From Phanerodontia chrysosporium (taxonomy: Eukaryota; Basidiomycota; Agaricomycetes; Polyporales; Phanerochaetaceae): DNA of 64,000 nucleotides. Numbering within the stretch: position 1 is the stretch's first letter; each line of letters begins with the position of its first letter. Shown piece after piece: positions 11,803 through 23,425 of the stretch. The notes beneath the pieces were generated by a model, which searched no databases, had not been told where the DNA came from, and saw only the letters and a list, made by a program, of their open reading frames with translations. The position numbers and the translations under genes were made by a program. The stretch lies in assembly GCA_001910725.1 (NCBI GenBank), contig MJGA01000011.1:186001-250000 (forward strand), written 5' to 3'.

Positions 11803-13870
11803 TCAGAGACACTGGCTGTACTGCTCACGGCGTTAGCCATGGCGCTGACGTCAATGTTGAGACACTCACGTATGGGTTCGAGACGACGCAGGTGTACGGC
11901 GACTCGCACGTAGTCGGTCCAGTATACCCAATGCCGCCACATTGGGCATAATGTGCGGCCGTTCCGGTGTTCCCTCCGCTTGGAGGCGGGGTCGGCGAAG
12001 ACGTGGGCGTCTGCGTCGGGCCAGACGGCGCCGTGGGCGAGCCCACGTTCTTGGCGAGAGGCGAGATGGCGGGCAGGCCGGGGAAGAACATCGTCGGGAT
12101 CGTCCTGCACGGCAGCCACCCGTCAGCATCCCCGCCTCTGGGAAAAAAGCGCGCGAAAACCTGAGCGCGCGCAGAGAGCGCTTACGGCAGCGGGATCGGC
12201 GAGTTCGTCGCGAAGCCGGACGCGAGGTTGCCCGCCATCGTCGGCGGGCTCGAGTACGCCGCGGGCCTGCTGTAGCTCTGCGTGACCTGCGCGTAGCCGG
12301 CGCCGCTGCCGGCCTTGAGGCACGCGCCGGCGCCGTACGCGCTGCGGCACGCGTACGTGCCGACGTTGTTGCTCGCCCAGAGCTGCACGTTCTCGATGTT
12401 GATCTGCGTGCACGGCGCGTTGTCCGCGCAGAGGATGCGGTACGCCGAGCGCCGCTGCCCGTCGACGATGTAGCCGTCCCAGTTCTGTGCGGGGGCTGTC
12501 AGTGTGCGGGGGAGGGCAGGGCAGTGTGCGGGTGTGACGCACGGAGAAGGTGATGTTCGTGAGCTGCACGCCGTTGCCGGCGATGGTGGATATAGAAGAC
12601 CAGTATCCGTCAATGTCCACTACATGGAGGCTGAGCAATTGATAGCACATGAGGTAGATGTAGGACGTACACGCGTAGGCGGTGCCCAACCCCAAGAAGT
12701 TGTCAAATACGACATTGCGGACGTATCCGTCACCGCCATTGCTCTTGATCCTAAGCCAAGCATGCATCAGCGCCACTCAGGACCATCATCAGGGGACAGC
12801 TCACATGAACATCTGGTTCCCGCCGACGTTGTATATGTCGCGATACACAATATTCTCGATCGTCGTGCCGGTGCCGAGCGAGCCGATCGCGCTGCCGCCG
12901 CTCTGGTTGCACCAGATGCGCTCGATGAGGTGGTTCGACGACGGGTTCTTGATCGTCACGCACTCGTCGCGGTTCGTGACCTCGACGTCGTGGATCCAGA
13001 TGTTCGAGCCCGAGACGTCGATCCCGTCGGACCCGCCGATGTCCGCGCCGCGGATCGCGAGGTTGTACACCTCGCCGCTCTGCGAGTTGTCGAGGATGAT
13101 GTGGAATTCGGGTGCTGTGCGGTCGCGGTCAGCGAGCGGGCCTGCGGGGGCGCAGAGGACGACGCACAGTCAACGAAGATGAGGTCGTGCACCGAGAAGT
13201 TGGTGGACGTGATGACGCGCAGGAGACGGGGTCTAGAAGGTGACATCAGCAAAAGCCTGATAATGCTCTAGGGAAGACTCCGCAAACCCGGCGTTGCGAC
13301 ATTGGTAGCCGTTTCCTTGGACGCCGCCCGCGCTGTTGCTGGAGTACATCTCGAAGTCGTTGGCATTTTGCACTGAGAATTCTCGATGAGGTTTGTGTAC
13401 GACCTCAGTATTCGGAATACGCACCGACAATCATGTGCCCTCCAGTCGTAGCTAAAGGCATGACTTAAGCTTGGCTTCCAACTAAGCCAATTGCACATTC
13501 ACCAGTGCGACTGATGACTCCATCAAGCTGGAACGCCCATTGACTCGCGCCCTTGAGGGTGACCCATGTCTGCATATTGTAATTCCCGGCCGGAACATAG
13601 AGTGTGGACCCCTTGTTCTTCAGAACACAGTTGTTGAACGCAGACTGTATGGCTGGTCCAATATCCTGCAGCGAGCCTTTCAGCAGGCACCCACAAAGAC
13701 GTACGCCAAATAAAACGCACACTGGAGCCGATGGAACCACCATAGTCGAGGACGTTGCATATCGTGTTCCGTTTCGCCGATGGCGACGTGGTAGGTCCGA
13801 CGGGCCCGGTCAGCTGCGCGAGCGCAGGCGTCGCGCCGAGCAAGAACAACAGGGTAGCGGGGAGCCACAT
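11803..13870 (-). CDS. Secreted rhamnogalacturonan hydrolase (GH28) with C-terminal CBM1
   Basis: Predicted to hydrolyse the galacturonate-rhamnose backbone of rhamnogalacturonan I in plant cell walls. It starts with a signal peptide ([18 protein letters not shown]). The parallel beta-helix motifs of the rhamnogalacturonase branch of GH28 are seen: [20 protein letters not shown] (Asp-Glu where polygalacturonases have Asp-Asp), GSLG in place of the HG motif, and [10 protein letters not shown] Pro/Ser/Thr linker leads to a fungal CBM1 cellulose-binding module ([16 protein letters not shown], ending NPYYSQCL). Exons, descending: 13870-13723, 13676-13503, 13451-13425 (27 nt), 13372-13288, 13232-13168, 13114-12805, 12750-12671, 12619-12543, 12484-12186, 12104-11870, 11820-11803 (18 nt), in frame, 505 residues. 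The last 18 nt exon supplies the final CBM1 cysteine. The motifs separate it from polygalacturonase. Confidence 0.92.
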
Positions 13871-14859
13871 CGCGACAGAGGTCGAGCCGATGAAGTCGGG
13901 CACGGACAGACCGGCGGAGCAGTAGTTATATGCCGTCGTCGAAATGCCGGAGGCATGCGAACGTCCGAGGTCTCGGCCAGAGCGCGTGCCCAGCGGGGCT
14001 TCGCTGGGATCCCGCGTTGCGCGTGCCATTGAAAGTGTGCTCGTGATCGGCTTCACTTGACTGCATACATGGAGGAGCAACTTGTTGGCAGGAGGCTCAT
14101 ATCAGGGCGTAAAGAAGGTTGTTCCTGTGAAGCTTCACGAAGTCAGCAAGCAGTATAAACAGCCAAGAACGGTACAAAACACCACCCAGCTGCATCCTAA
14201 GTAAGGTGTTGAAACGTCGCCGCCTTTCATATGCCATATGATTTGTGTGAAAATAGCACGGATCAGTCTACTGCGGGCGAAAGGTTAAGTATGGCAAATC
14301 CTCGCTGCGTCCTGTGACGCTCGTGACGTTGCAACCGGACTAAGTTCGATGATACGACCCATGCGATGCAACTCCGAGATATATCACTTGACACACAGGG
14401 CTGGTAGACTGAAGAAGTACTTGAGCTTGTACGCAAGGTTCCGGTACGGTACGGCGACGCGCAGGGAAGTTGGAGAAAGGCTTTCGGAAAGCGGCTTGGC
14501 AGAAGAAGCAACTCGCGCACGGCATCTATCATGTTACAGGAGCTGACAGACGGGTTCAGCACATCTGACTTCCTGAAGGATGATCATGCTACTGACCCTC
14601 AGCCGCACGACCCCGCAACGGGCCGGAAGCGCCTTCCGTTGGAGCCCTGTTGCTGCTCAGGTGCGCTGTTGAGGGTTGCACAACTCTCTGGGTTCTCTAG
14701 CAGATACGGCAGGAACGAGAAATGGTCTGAGATGCGATGGTGGATACAGGGCAGCAATATATTATATCAAGTTGTAATATTTCCAAACTCGTAGCTTGGC
14801 AGCGTTGGCGCCTGCGCAAACCGCGTGCGCACCACGTGGTCGGAACGCGCGCCCGTCCT
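13871..14859. other. Intergenic region upstream of the rhamnogalacturonase
   Basis: Upstream region of the rhamnogalacturonase and, at the far end, the 3' flank of the F-box gene. An AT-rich stretch lies at about 14755-14790. Short ORFs here resemble nothing I know. No gene is supported. Confidence 0.35.
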
Positions 14860-16067
14860 CTACGCGTCAAAACACAGCAGGCCGCGTCTCGAGACCGCGG
14901 GCAGCCTCTCCCGCACGAGCTCGCGCTCCCACCCCTCGAGCGGCCGCACATCGCCATCGAGCGTCGCGCCGCCCAGGCGCTCGCGCGTCTTCGCGACGAC
15001 CGAGACGGCGCGGCAGCGCGCGGGGCCGTGCTCCGCGAGCAGCGCGTCGAGCGCGCCGACGTGCGCGAGTGCCGCCGCGGGGAGCGCGAGCGCCAGGCGC
15101 AGCGGCCGCGCCGCGCAGAGCTGCGCGAGCACCTGTCGGAGGACGCCGCGCGCCTCGCGCGGGCCCGCGAGCCTGAGCGTGAGGTGCGCGAGCTGCGGGC
15201 AGTGGGCGAGGCCGAGGTCGGGCACGGGCGCCCCGCGGCCTGCGTCGTCTGAGGGGGGAGGCCCGTTCAGTCGCTGGTGCGCGCGGGAGCGGGGCGCGGC
15301 GTACTCACCGTGGTAGAAGGTCGAGAGGTTCAGGGAGAGCGTCGTCAGGCGTGCCGCGACGTGGCGCATGAGCGTAGGTATGTGCGCGTGGTGCGACGGA
15401 GGGAGCCAGCGGAAGTGTATGGCAGAGACGCTCAGCGGCGCGGGCAGGCGTGGGATCGTGTGCACGAGGAGCTCGCAGATGTCGTGCCGGCCGATGTCGA
15501 GGTGGTCGAGCATGTAGCCGCCGCTGAGGAGCGCGGCGGTGGCACCGTAGGGGGCAGGCCGATCCCAGAGCGGCGCACCCGCGATGCGGTACCGCAACGA
15601 AGGCGGGATGTCGCAGGTGTGCGAGATGTGCAGCTGCGTGGCACGGATGTAGCGCACAATCGATGCGAGGCCTGTGGGTCAAGCGCCATCTCGTCGAGTA
15701 TGACCTGCCGGATACGACAGCGAGGTGTCGATCCCAATAAGACACGCCGTTTGGATCCCTCGATGCTGAGCTTTCGAAGGCGTAGAGAGTCCAAGTGATG
15801 GAGACGATTCAACAGTGCCAGAATATCGTGCAAGTCTATCTTCCCGAAGGACAGAGAGAGGTGGCGGAGGTTGCGGGTGATAGACAATGGGGCAAGGTGC
15901 ATGGCTGGCAGTGAGTTGTCGCCAACATGGAGGTTGACGGTTCGGAACAGATGACGCCTGGCTTGGAATACCCATTCCCGCGAGACAAGTGTGCAGCGAG
16001 AGAGAGCGGGCTTGTCGTCACGCAACTCGTCGATGACCAGGTCAACGAGTTCTTGGGGTAAACCCAT
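14860..16067 (-). CDS. F-box-like protein of basidiomycete type, one apparent frameshift
   Basis: The N-terminus reads LPQELVDLVIDELRDDKPAL and then CTLVSREWVFQARRHLFRTV, the usual fungal F-box start. Leucine-rich segments such as NLRHLSLSFGKIDLHDI follow. F-box proteins recruit substrates to SCF ubiquitin ligases through SKP1; no substrate can be inferred. Two exons by splice signals: 16067-15309 and 15248-14860. The frame changes near 15664-15670: DEMALDPQA lies in one frame and IVRYIRATQLHISHT in another, one base short. Spliced length is 1148 nt; one more base gives 383 codons with a good end (LLCFDA). It shares a 417 bp upstream region with the divergent YTM1. Such proteins form large, fast-decaying families in Agaricomycetes, so a pseudogene is possible. 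Confidence 0.72.
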
Positions 16068-16484
16068 CCCTGGTGGAGTCTATATTTGAACCATTTCCGG
16101 GGTTAGTTACACTCGGTGGCTCAAAGATACCTTGGAGAGAAACCTTACGGCGAGAGGACGATGTTTGTCGGGATGGAGCTGGCGGGTCGCTGATATACCA
16201 CGACGGGACCGCCACAGTGACCGCGCAGGGCGCTACCGGCGCAAGTCCAGGGCTGACACACATCTTTGCGAGGCAAGCAAGGACTCGGAGACGCCGAAGA
16301 CCGCGGTGGTACACGTCGCAGGGTGAGAAACGCGGATCACGGCAAGTGCCACGCCACAAAGGCAGGCGCTTGCAGAAACCGCGAGTGACGGTCACATCGC
16401 GTAACACCATCAAAATTCTCCTGTACGCTTTCCGAGAAGCGCCCCGCTGTCTCGCTCGCTCTCACCGCCCAAAAACATCGCAAG
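16068..16484. promoter_or_regulatory. Divergent promoter region, F-box gene / YTM1
   Basis: 417 bp between two divergent start codons. It must carry promoters for both genes. I see no clear TATA box or other named motif. Confidence 0.4.
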
Positions 16485-18012
16485 ATGGCCTCAACCTCTT
16501 CGTCCGAGGTCTCGCACCCGGTCGTGTTTACCACACAGACCCAGTACCCCCTCCCGACCCAGAAGTTCATGATCCCTGCGTCATGGCGGCGGTACCAGCT
16601 CTCGCAACTTGTGAACAAGGCCCTGTCGCTCGCAAAGCCCGTGCCGTTCGACTTCCTCGTGCGCGGAGAGATCCTCAGGACAACGCTCGGAGAGTGGTGT
16701 GCGGAGAAGGGCGTCGGCGAGGTACGTTCCACGTCTGCGGGCTCGGGACGCATGCTGAGCAGCGGACTTCCACCCCCGTACTCCAGTGCTAATGCGCCGC
16801 CATGTAGGAGGAAACACTCGAGATCGAGTACATCGAGTCTGTCATGCCGCCGCAACGGATGACGTCTCTGCCGCACGAGGACTGGGTCTCCTCAATATCT
16901 TGTCAGGAACCAGGGTGCGTCCCCACCGACTCTGCTCACGCTACCCGAAGCTCACTGCATCGCAGACGCTTCCTCACCGCGTCGTACGACGGCAACGTCC
17001 GGCTGTTCGACTACTCCCAAGCCCTCCTCCAGACCATCCCCGTGCACTCTGCCGCCGTCACCTCCGTGACATACGTGAAGAAGACCGACCAAGACACCCG
17101 CCTCATCGCCACCGCGTCCCACGACCTCACCGCACGGCTGACCGAGCTCAGCGTCTCTCCGGTCGACCCGTCGCCCTCGCGCGTCCTCGCGTCCCTCCAC
17201 CTGCACACCGGCCCGCTGACCGCGATCGCCGCGAACGCGTCCGGCTCGCAGCTGCTCACGAGCGCCACGGACGGGCTGATCGGGCTCTGGGACACGGCCG
17301 TGCCTGCGGCCGACGAGGTGCCCGCCGACGACGCGCCCGCCGAGCGCAAGAAGCGGCGGAGGCTCGACGACGGCGCGGACGCGCGCCCGCGGCGCAAGGC
17401 GCCACTCGCCGTGCTCAAGAGCCACGCGGGGCGCGTCTCGAAGGCGCTCTTCACGCGCGACGGCGCCGGCGCCGTCAGCGCGGGCTTCGACGCGACTGTG
17501 CGGACGTGGGACGTCGAGCACGGCGTCTGCACCGCCACCATCGTACGTCTACCCCCGCCGTCCCGCCCGCCCCGGTTTGCTGACGCCCCCGTCCCCCGCA
17601 GAACGCCCCAGCGAAGCCGTTCCTGGACCTCGCGCTCCCGCACGCGGGCGCGACCGCGCTCGCAGCGTCGACGGACCGCACCGTGTGCCAGTACGACCTG
17701 CGCGGCGCGGGCGCGTCCGCGGCGGTGCCCGCCGTCGCTGCGCTCGCGCACCCCGCGACGCCCGCCGCGCTCGCCGTGCCGCCCGCCGGCGCGAACGCAC
17801 ACCAGCTCGTCACGGGCGCGCACGACGGCGTCGTCCGCCTCTGGGACCTCCGCTCCACCAAGGCCGCCGTCACGAGCTTCAAGGTCTGGGACGCGCGCCC
17901 CGCGCCGGCGCGCAAGGTCCTCGCGCTCGATTGGGCGCCCGGCGTCGTCGGTGTGGGTGGCGAGGGCGGGGTCGAGGTGTGGCGGGTTGGGGACGACAAG
18001 GCGCAGGCGTAG
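16485..18012 (+). CDS. YTM1: Ribosome biogenesis WD40 protein YTM1 (WDR12)
   Basis: Part of the nucleolar Nop7-Erb1-Ytm1 (PeBoW) complex in 60S assembly; the Rea1 ATPase removes it through its N-terminal NLE domain. NLE domain at about residues 13-80 (VVFTTQTQYPLP, then IPASWRRYQLSQLVN), followed by WD40 repeats such as FLTASYDGNVRLFDYS, LIATASHDLTARL, LLTSATDGLIGLWDT, AVSAGFDATVRTWD and LVTGAHDGVVRLWDLRS. A Lys/Arg-rich insert (ERKKRRRLDDG) between repeats is usual in YTM1. Exons 16485-16721, 16808-16914, 16966-17542, 17602-18012; in frame, 443 residues, normal length. The third and fourth exons are very GC-rich. Confidence 0.95.
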
Positions 18013-19509
18013 TGAGCTGTGTGTTGTGCCGTGTACCCTCGAGCTGAGTCCCTATTGTTGATAAAGGCCTCGTGTTCACTTGCATGGTTAACATACAACC
18101 GACGCGTCTGGGCGCTTGCTTTGAGTTTTATGTTCAACGTTCAAAGCTAAGGCTATCACTGCTTCCAATTTCCGAGCGGAGGCTGCCATGACATCCCCGC
18201 GGGCCTGGTCTCGTTGCGGAAACACTGATATTACCCTGGGAATTTTCCATCTGTGTTCCCGCATGACACATCGCGAGGCACGCACCGCAGCAGTCGTTGC
18301 CTTGGTTCTCGCCAGGCCCGAACGGGGGCGGGATAAACGTGTTGGTTTTCGGGTGCTCCGTCGACGTCGAACACACGCAAGCGCCCTGAAAACCTTGTGT
18401 ATGTTCGTTTCTCCTTCATACACGTGCCTTGGGCCAGCCTAGGAATTATAGGGGTAACACCCTCTTGCCTGGTTGGACGACAGGCCTGACATCCGCGTTT
18501 TATCTTCATGCAAAGCAATCCCCGTCCCATCGGCGCTGCGTTGACCATCTTCCGCGATGTGTATGCGATTAATACCACTGAAGACGTTGTCCTGCAGTCA
18601 TGGTTCCGCACGGTAGACGAGTCGGCTCATCTACCCATTTCAAGTTGCAATCCACTCACCCGGCTGCATCCATAGATCGCACGCCTGTCGGTGTGTGTAC
18701 AACTGCCGTGTCAGGCTCAAGCGGTTGAAAGATTTAACCGTCTCCTCAGTCCAGTGAGTTGCGGCAGCCGCCTTCTTACGGCCAACGGTGCCTGATGTTT
18801 GTACACACAGGCATAGCGTGTGACGTCGAAGCCTAGGGCTCGGGATTTCCCAGCGTACAGCGTGGAATCGCATGGCGGCGGCTGAGCGCTCGTAGTCAGC
18901 CTGATATCTGCGATTTCACTAGGATAAAATGCGACATGGGTCGGACATGAAGTGCTTCCGCTCCCCGTACAATCTACCGGCTTCCGCCGTTGTACGCCTT
19001 GATATGTCCTCGCGGTATCCGCACCCACTTGCTGCGTAGTACTGACACTAGCTTAGCTTCGACCACATGCAACGTGCAGTCACCCCAGTCGCCCATTGCC
19101 GCCCCGTACACCGTGGTCATACCTCCGTTCCCCCCTTCGGATAGGTCAACACTTGTCCATGTTCAGCATGGTGCACCTGGAATCCATGCCTCCGCCCATG
19201 CTGCAGGACTTGCTCATTAACTGTGTGTTGTCTTACCACCTCTGCGACACACGGCAGAATGTACTTTCTGCTCGCCTCCCGGTGAGACATGTGTGACGTG
19301 CATGGCAATTGCGGTTCCTGTCGACCATAGTATTTGGGAGGCAGCATGGAGGTGCGTCGTCGCCTCTGCCTTTCGCACAGCTGCACTCGGCTCTGCTTAT
19401 ATAAGTGTCACTGTCCCGCTCTCCGTAGCCGGCTAGTCCTCAAGCTCGTCGCCAGTCGCTGCTGCTCCTCACGAGCGTGATCTGTACTACCTGAACCTCC
19501 CCGAAGAAC
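18013..19509. other. Gene-poor region with promoter of the first family copy
   Basis: About 1.5 kb with only short, unconvincing ORFs. A TATA box (CTTATATAAG, about 19396-19405) lies about 105 nt before the ATG at 19510 and probably serves the next gene. Nothing else is supported. Confidence 0.4.
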
Positions 19510-20652
19510 ATGGCTGCAAAGCGCAAGTGGCCCGTGACTTATTCATAATCCGTCCTCCATCCCCCAGCCATAGACGGCGTCAGGCACAGAAGAAACCCAC
19601 CGCTTACTGCAGACGTTGCTTGACACCGGTCCTGGATCGGCTTCAGGGCATGGGTCCTGGAACCTCTACCCGTGAGACATCGTGGCGAGATGTCGATGCA
19701 TCCCGTGAGTCTACCAGACCATGGCACAATTCTCAGCATCTGACCTTGACGTCTGTTAACAGCTGCAATAAATAAACAGAACGGCGGGCGAATCGAATAC
19801 CGCCCGCGGACGGCGTTGTACCACCTCACAGTCTGCAAGTCGGGACAACCGCCGGAGATTCAGCACCGAGCCCGGGAAGAGCTCAACGTAATCAGGGATG
19901 ATCGGAGGATGCGGCATGCGAATAAAGCATCTCGACAATCCTCCAAGATGCGTCCAGTTGCGGCGCACCCTATCCCGGCCTTCGAACACGGCATCTCGCT
20001 CGCGGAAGGTTTCGACACGCATCGCACGGGCACGGAGCAGGGTGATTGGCAGCGGATGGCTGAGCCTCAGCTTCCGCCTCTGATCAGGACCACGCTCGAC
20101 TACTGTCCGGTACTGCACTCCTTTGTTGCCCTACGGCCGACACGACCGCGACATCATCGATGACCTACGATGGCTACACCGCCAGCAGTTCCTGGACCGG
20201 GCCGTCTCCAAGCAACCTTCAGGTAAGACGCACCACGTATGCCCACCAAATCGAGGCGCTGATGGAACATACAGTATATTGCACCGTATCACCTCCCCGA
20301 AACCGCCTGGTGCGACCTGGCATCGACAGGTGGAGGCTACTACCACGGCATGCCCAACCAAGGCGGCGACGTCCTCGCCGAACCCTTCGGAGAGTACGTC
20401 CCGCTCGCACAGTCCTCGACGAGGTCTGCGAACGGACAGGACGTCTTCGGTTCCCACGGCTCGTATCAGCCCATCCATACCGAGTACTCGGCCCGTCCAC
20501 CGCTCGCAGCGCACCCGTGCTACGGAGGACTTAACGTCGGCAGCGCTGTAGGGCACCTCCAGTCCACAGCTGCCGGCAGTGACGCGCTATGGCACGTGAG
20601 CTCGAACTGGGCCTTTTCGACGTCGCACTACGCTAGTGCCCGCCCAGCTTAG
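19510..20652 (+). pseudogene. Unrecognised gene family, copy A (damaged)
   Basis: First of three related genes in the window. It begins MAAKRKWP, then shifts frame at CCC 19531-19533; one more base would continue as RDLFIIRPPSPS and KKPTAYCRRCLTPV. Exon 1 is 19510-19704. A phase-1 intron with GTGAGT follows. Exon 2 from 19763 carries GGRIEYRPRTALYHLTVCKS and GQPPEIQHRAREEL, which match copies B and C in sequence and in intron position. A later exon (about 20272-20652, YIAPYHLPETAWCDLA and a Gly/Ser/Tyr-rich tail) appears to follow a GTAAGA donor at about 20222, but another frame change lies at about 20115-20160. A paired CxxC in the N-part suggests metal binding; no known domain is recognised and no function is proposed. 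Either a decayed gene or one with lost bases. Confidence 0.5.
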
Positions 20653-22505
20653 GATGGACGGGCAGGCTAGCTCTCGCCGACAGGCAAGATCTTCGGTATC
20701 ACGGTGAACGACGGAGCAGTAGGCGCATTTTACTTTCCTGCCACTCATCTTCCCTATTGCCACGTTCCACATCCAATCATTCATCCAAGACCAGACTACC
20801 CGATCAGATTATTGGCCCGTTGCCCCGCCCTTGTTGTGCCGCACCCGATCCCAACCATGTTCCTCGCACTATAGGCTTCGATAGAGCATGCGCTTTGCAC
20901 GTACCTCACGTAGATCACGTACTAGTTAATGCCCTGTAATCCTCGAGCAGGTATAGTAGTCGACCGAGCAGCTTATCAATGAGCCATGGTTGGACCTGCC
21001 TAACAGCTACGAAAGAGAAGGCCGGGGATGATGGCGAAAGGGAGGCAGTCTCCTCGTCGCAGGTACGCAAATGATTACGGTCCTGGACCCTAGCTGTAAG
21101 AGCTAATCGCGGGAACGTCCTTCCCACACAACCGGGGAGCGCCCGCCCGTTCGTGTCGCTTTCTGGAGCGTAGAAAGGGGTTCACGAACATGTCTACGTT
21201 TGGTGCGGTGTGGCAATTAAGGGCTCAAAACATGATTTCCTCACGTAGTGACATCCCTATTTTGCAAAGTAGCATGTGAGTGACAACCCAAGTAGCGGTC
21301 GTGGAGGTGCCGTTCTTGATGGATGTGCGAAGTATGTCCCGAGGCGACCTAGCTAATTGAGCCTAGAGTGCGGCGTCCGCGATGCTAGAAGACGCACCGT
21401 ATCAGGCGGGGCCTCCCTTTGTGTAGGACCTAGAGACATATGTTACCCGACGCGGCCATTCTTGCCAATGCCCGTGAGGGAGTGACTAGTCAACACAGGC
21501 GGCTACAGATGGTATGACGTCACCTTGTTGACCATAGTCTATTCGTGAATATCAACACGAATGGTCGTAATATGAAGAGATCTTCTTGAGAAACGTGTAT
21601 GCCGTATGACGAGTGCCGAAACACGCTATTAAACATAGATCATTCCGATATGACCGTGTGAGTCTTGCATCAAGTCGCAAGCCTTTCAAGGCCAGGTCTT
21701 ACTTTGCGACGCTAAGAGACTCGGCCTCGTAAGGATGAAGTGTACCAAGGCAGGATTCTGCTCACCACCCGGAATCACCAGAAGGCACGACATATGGCAC
21801 GAGATATAAATATCTGTATTTTGTTTGCCAGAGCAGAGCGAAGGACCACTGCAGATTGCATTTGTCGCTTTGATGTGGAATTTCTGTTCCCGCGAGACAT
21901 CCCGTTGCATGCCCTCTGGAAGGCAGGAACTACTACAAGATCAGTAAGCATGACGGGATATTATCGATCACCGCTGCTCTGCACACGCGACTAGAGCGCC
22001 ATGACTAGCCCGCGGCGGCATATCTGAGTGCGTCGTGCTGCTTGTGAGCTCCGACTCCGCGTCGCTGGAATTGGTTGATATCTGCATGTTGTGATACTTG
22101 CAGCTTTCTTTTAACATGTCATATGAAGCAGCAACTCACTGACATCTCATAAAGGGCTGCGTCGGGCGGTCGACGAGCCCACAAGAACAATGTGAGATTC
22201 GTCAACACTATGTACTGTAGCCTACAGCAGCGGGATTGAAATGCTCGGTTGAAAGGGCTTCGTCGAGTTTACACTCCGAAAGCCTCCATCACAATTTCGA
22301 TTTGACCATCACAGACGCCAGTCGCTTAGGTCCTCCAGCCTGGGCATCCAAATACCCATCCCTACCGTACGCACAGCCCCACGTACCAATGCAGGCATTC
22401 TCAGTGAAAGTGTTGTCACGTCCCATTGGACAACCGGTAGACTGACACGAATATGTGAATTGTGATAACTGACTCGACTCCGCAGTCCCCTCTCGAGCCC
22501 TCAAC
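20653..22505. other. Gene-poor intergenic region
   Basis: About 1.85 kb between family copies A and B. It is less GC-rich than the gene blocks, and no ORF looks conserved. It may hold old, unrecognisable repeat remains. No repeat matching the rest of the window was noticed. Confidence 0.35.
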
Positions 22506-23413
22506 ATGGCACCACCTCGTCAATGGTCTTGCTCAGAGTTCAACGATTTTCCTGTCCATTGGCAAGCCCCGGCGACACATCCGTGCAAGCTTGCCCTTGG
22601 GAAGCCTTCGGTCTGGTGCAAGCAGTGCGAGAAGAGAGCTCGCTCTGAGCATGGGGGCGGACCGGTGATGGAGAGCTGTCTGTGGAATGGTCTCGAGTTA
22701 TGTGCCAAGTGTGCGTGCTGCCCCAGTGGTCGTTATCTGGTGCACTTGCCCATTCCGTTTCAGTGACCGCGCACAGCCAAGGGCCGATCTCATACAGACC
22801 AGCAGTCGCTCTGCACCCCTTACTGTCTGCACTTCCGGACAGCCAGACGGTATTCGCCGACAAACGAAGCAACCCTTGGACAAATTGAACGGGGCCAGAC
22901 GCGAGAAGGACAAGGCACGGCGCAGCGTGGCGTCGAGGGCCGGGTCCTTCATGCGCCACGCCCGCAAAGCACACCGCGCCAGATAAGGAGGCTATCAAAG
23001 GAGCAGAGCTCTGTCCGTCCCACTCAGAGAGCGCATGTCTGATCCCATCATTCCCCAATGCCGTAGAATCATCACAAGCGCGCCAAGGATCGCTAGATGT
23101 GCACTCCTTCTCGGAGCATCTCGTCGTCGACCCTAATGAACAAATATTGTCTGGCGTGAGCCAGGTTCACCGGTGAACATACTTTGCATTCCATACTGAC
23201 AAATTATCTCTTCCCGTAATGCAGAGCAGCAATCAAGGCGGCCTCGACGAGTATATGCAACCTGCTCATCTGCTTGATTCTTCTCAGGACAGCGCTCTGG
23301 AAGAGCTGGAGCCGCACGCCACATCAAGTTCTGCAAGCACGACCTACCCCCTTCCAACATACTATTCAGGCAGTCCCGAGGTGTGTGGTATGTCTAAACT
23401 TCTCTTGTCATAG
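22506..23413 (+). pseudogene. Unrecognised gene family, copy B (one frame break; retroelement just downstream)
   Basis: Begins MAPPRQWSCSEF, then KPSVWCKQCEKRA and LWNGLELCAK, closely like copy C. Exon 1 22506-22710 ends in phase 1 at GTGCGT; exon 2 starts at 22764. The conserved ALHPLTVCTSGQPDGIRR is out of frame with the start of exon 2, one base short at CCCCTT 22816-22821. Further exon-like pieces run to 23413 (from about 23220: SSNQGGLDEYMQPAHLLDSS, Ser/Glu/Tyr-rich). The outer LTR element is inserted 8 nt after the apparent stop, so the true 3' end may lie beyond it at 38,954 onward. Function unknown. Confidence 0.5.
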
Positions 23414-23420
23414 CAAGCTC

Positions 23421-23425
23421 ATACG
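23421..23425. repeat. Target-site duplication of outer LTR element (ATACG)
   Basis: ATACG directly precedes the 5' LTR (TG...) and is repeated at 38949-38953 directly after the 3' LTR (...CA). A 5-bp duplication is normal for Ty3/gypsy integrase. Confidence 0.93.

Noticed and set aside
15241..15308. Second frameshift in the F-box gene
   Set aside because: A GTGAGT donor and CTCAG acceptor remove this segment as an intron and keep the frame.
18013..19500. Small ORFs between YTM1 and family copy A
   Set aside because: Short, unsupported by splice patterns or composition, and unlike anything known to me.
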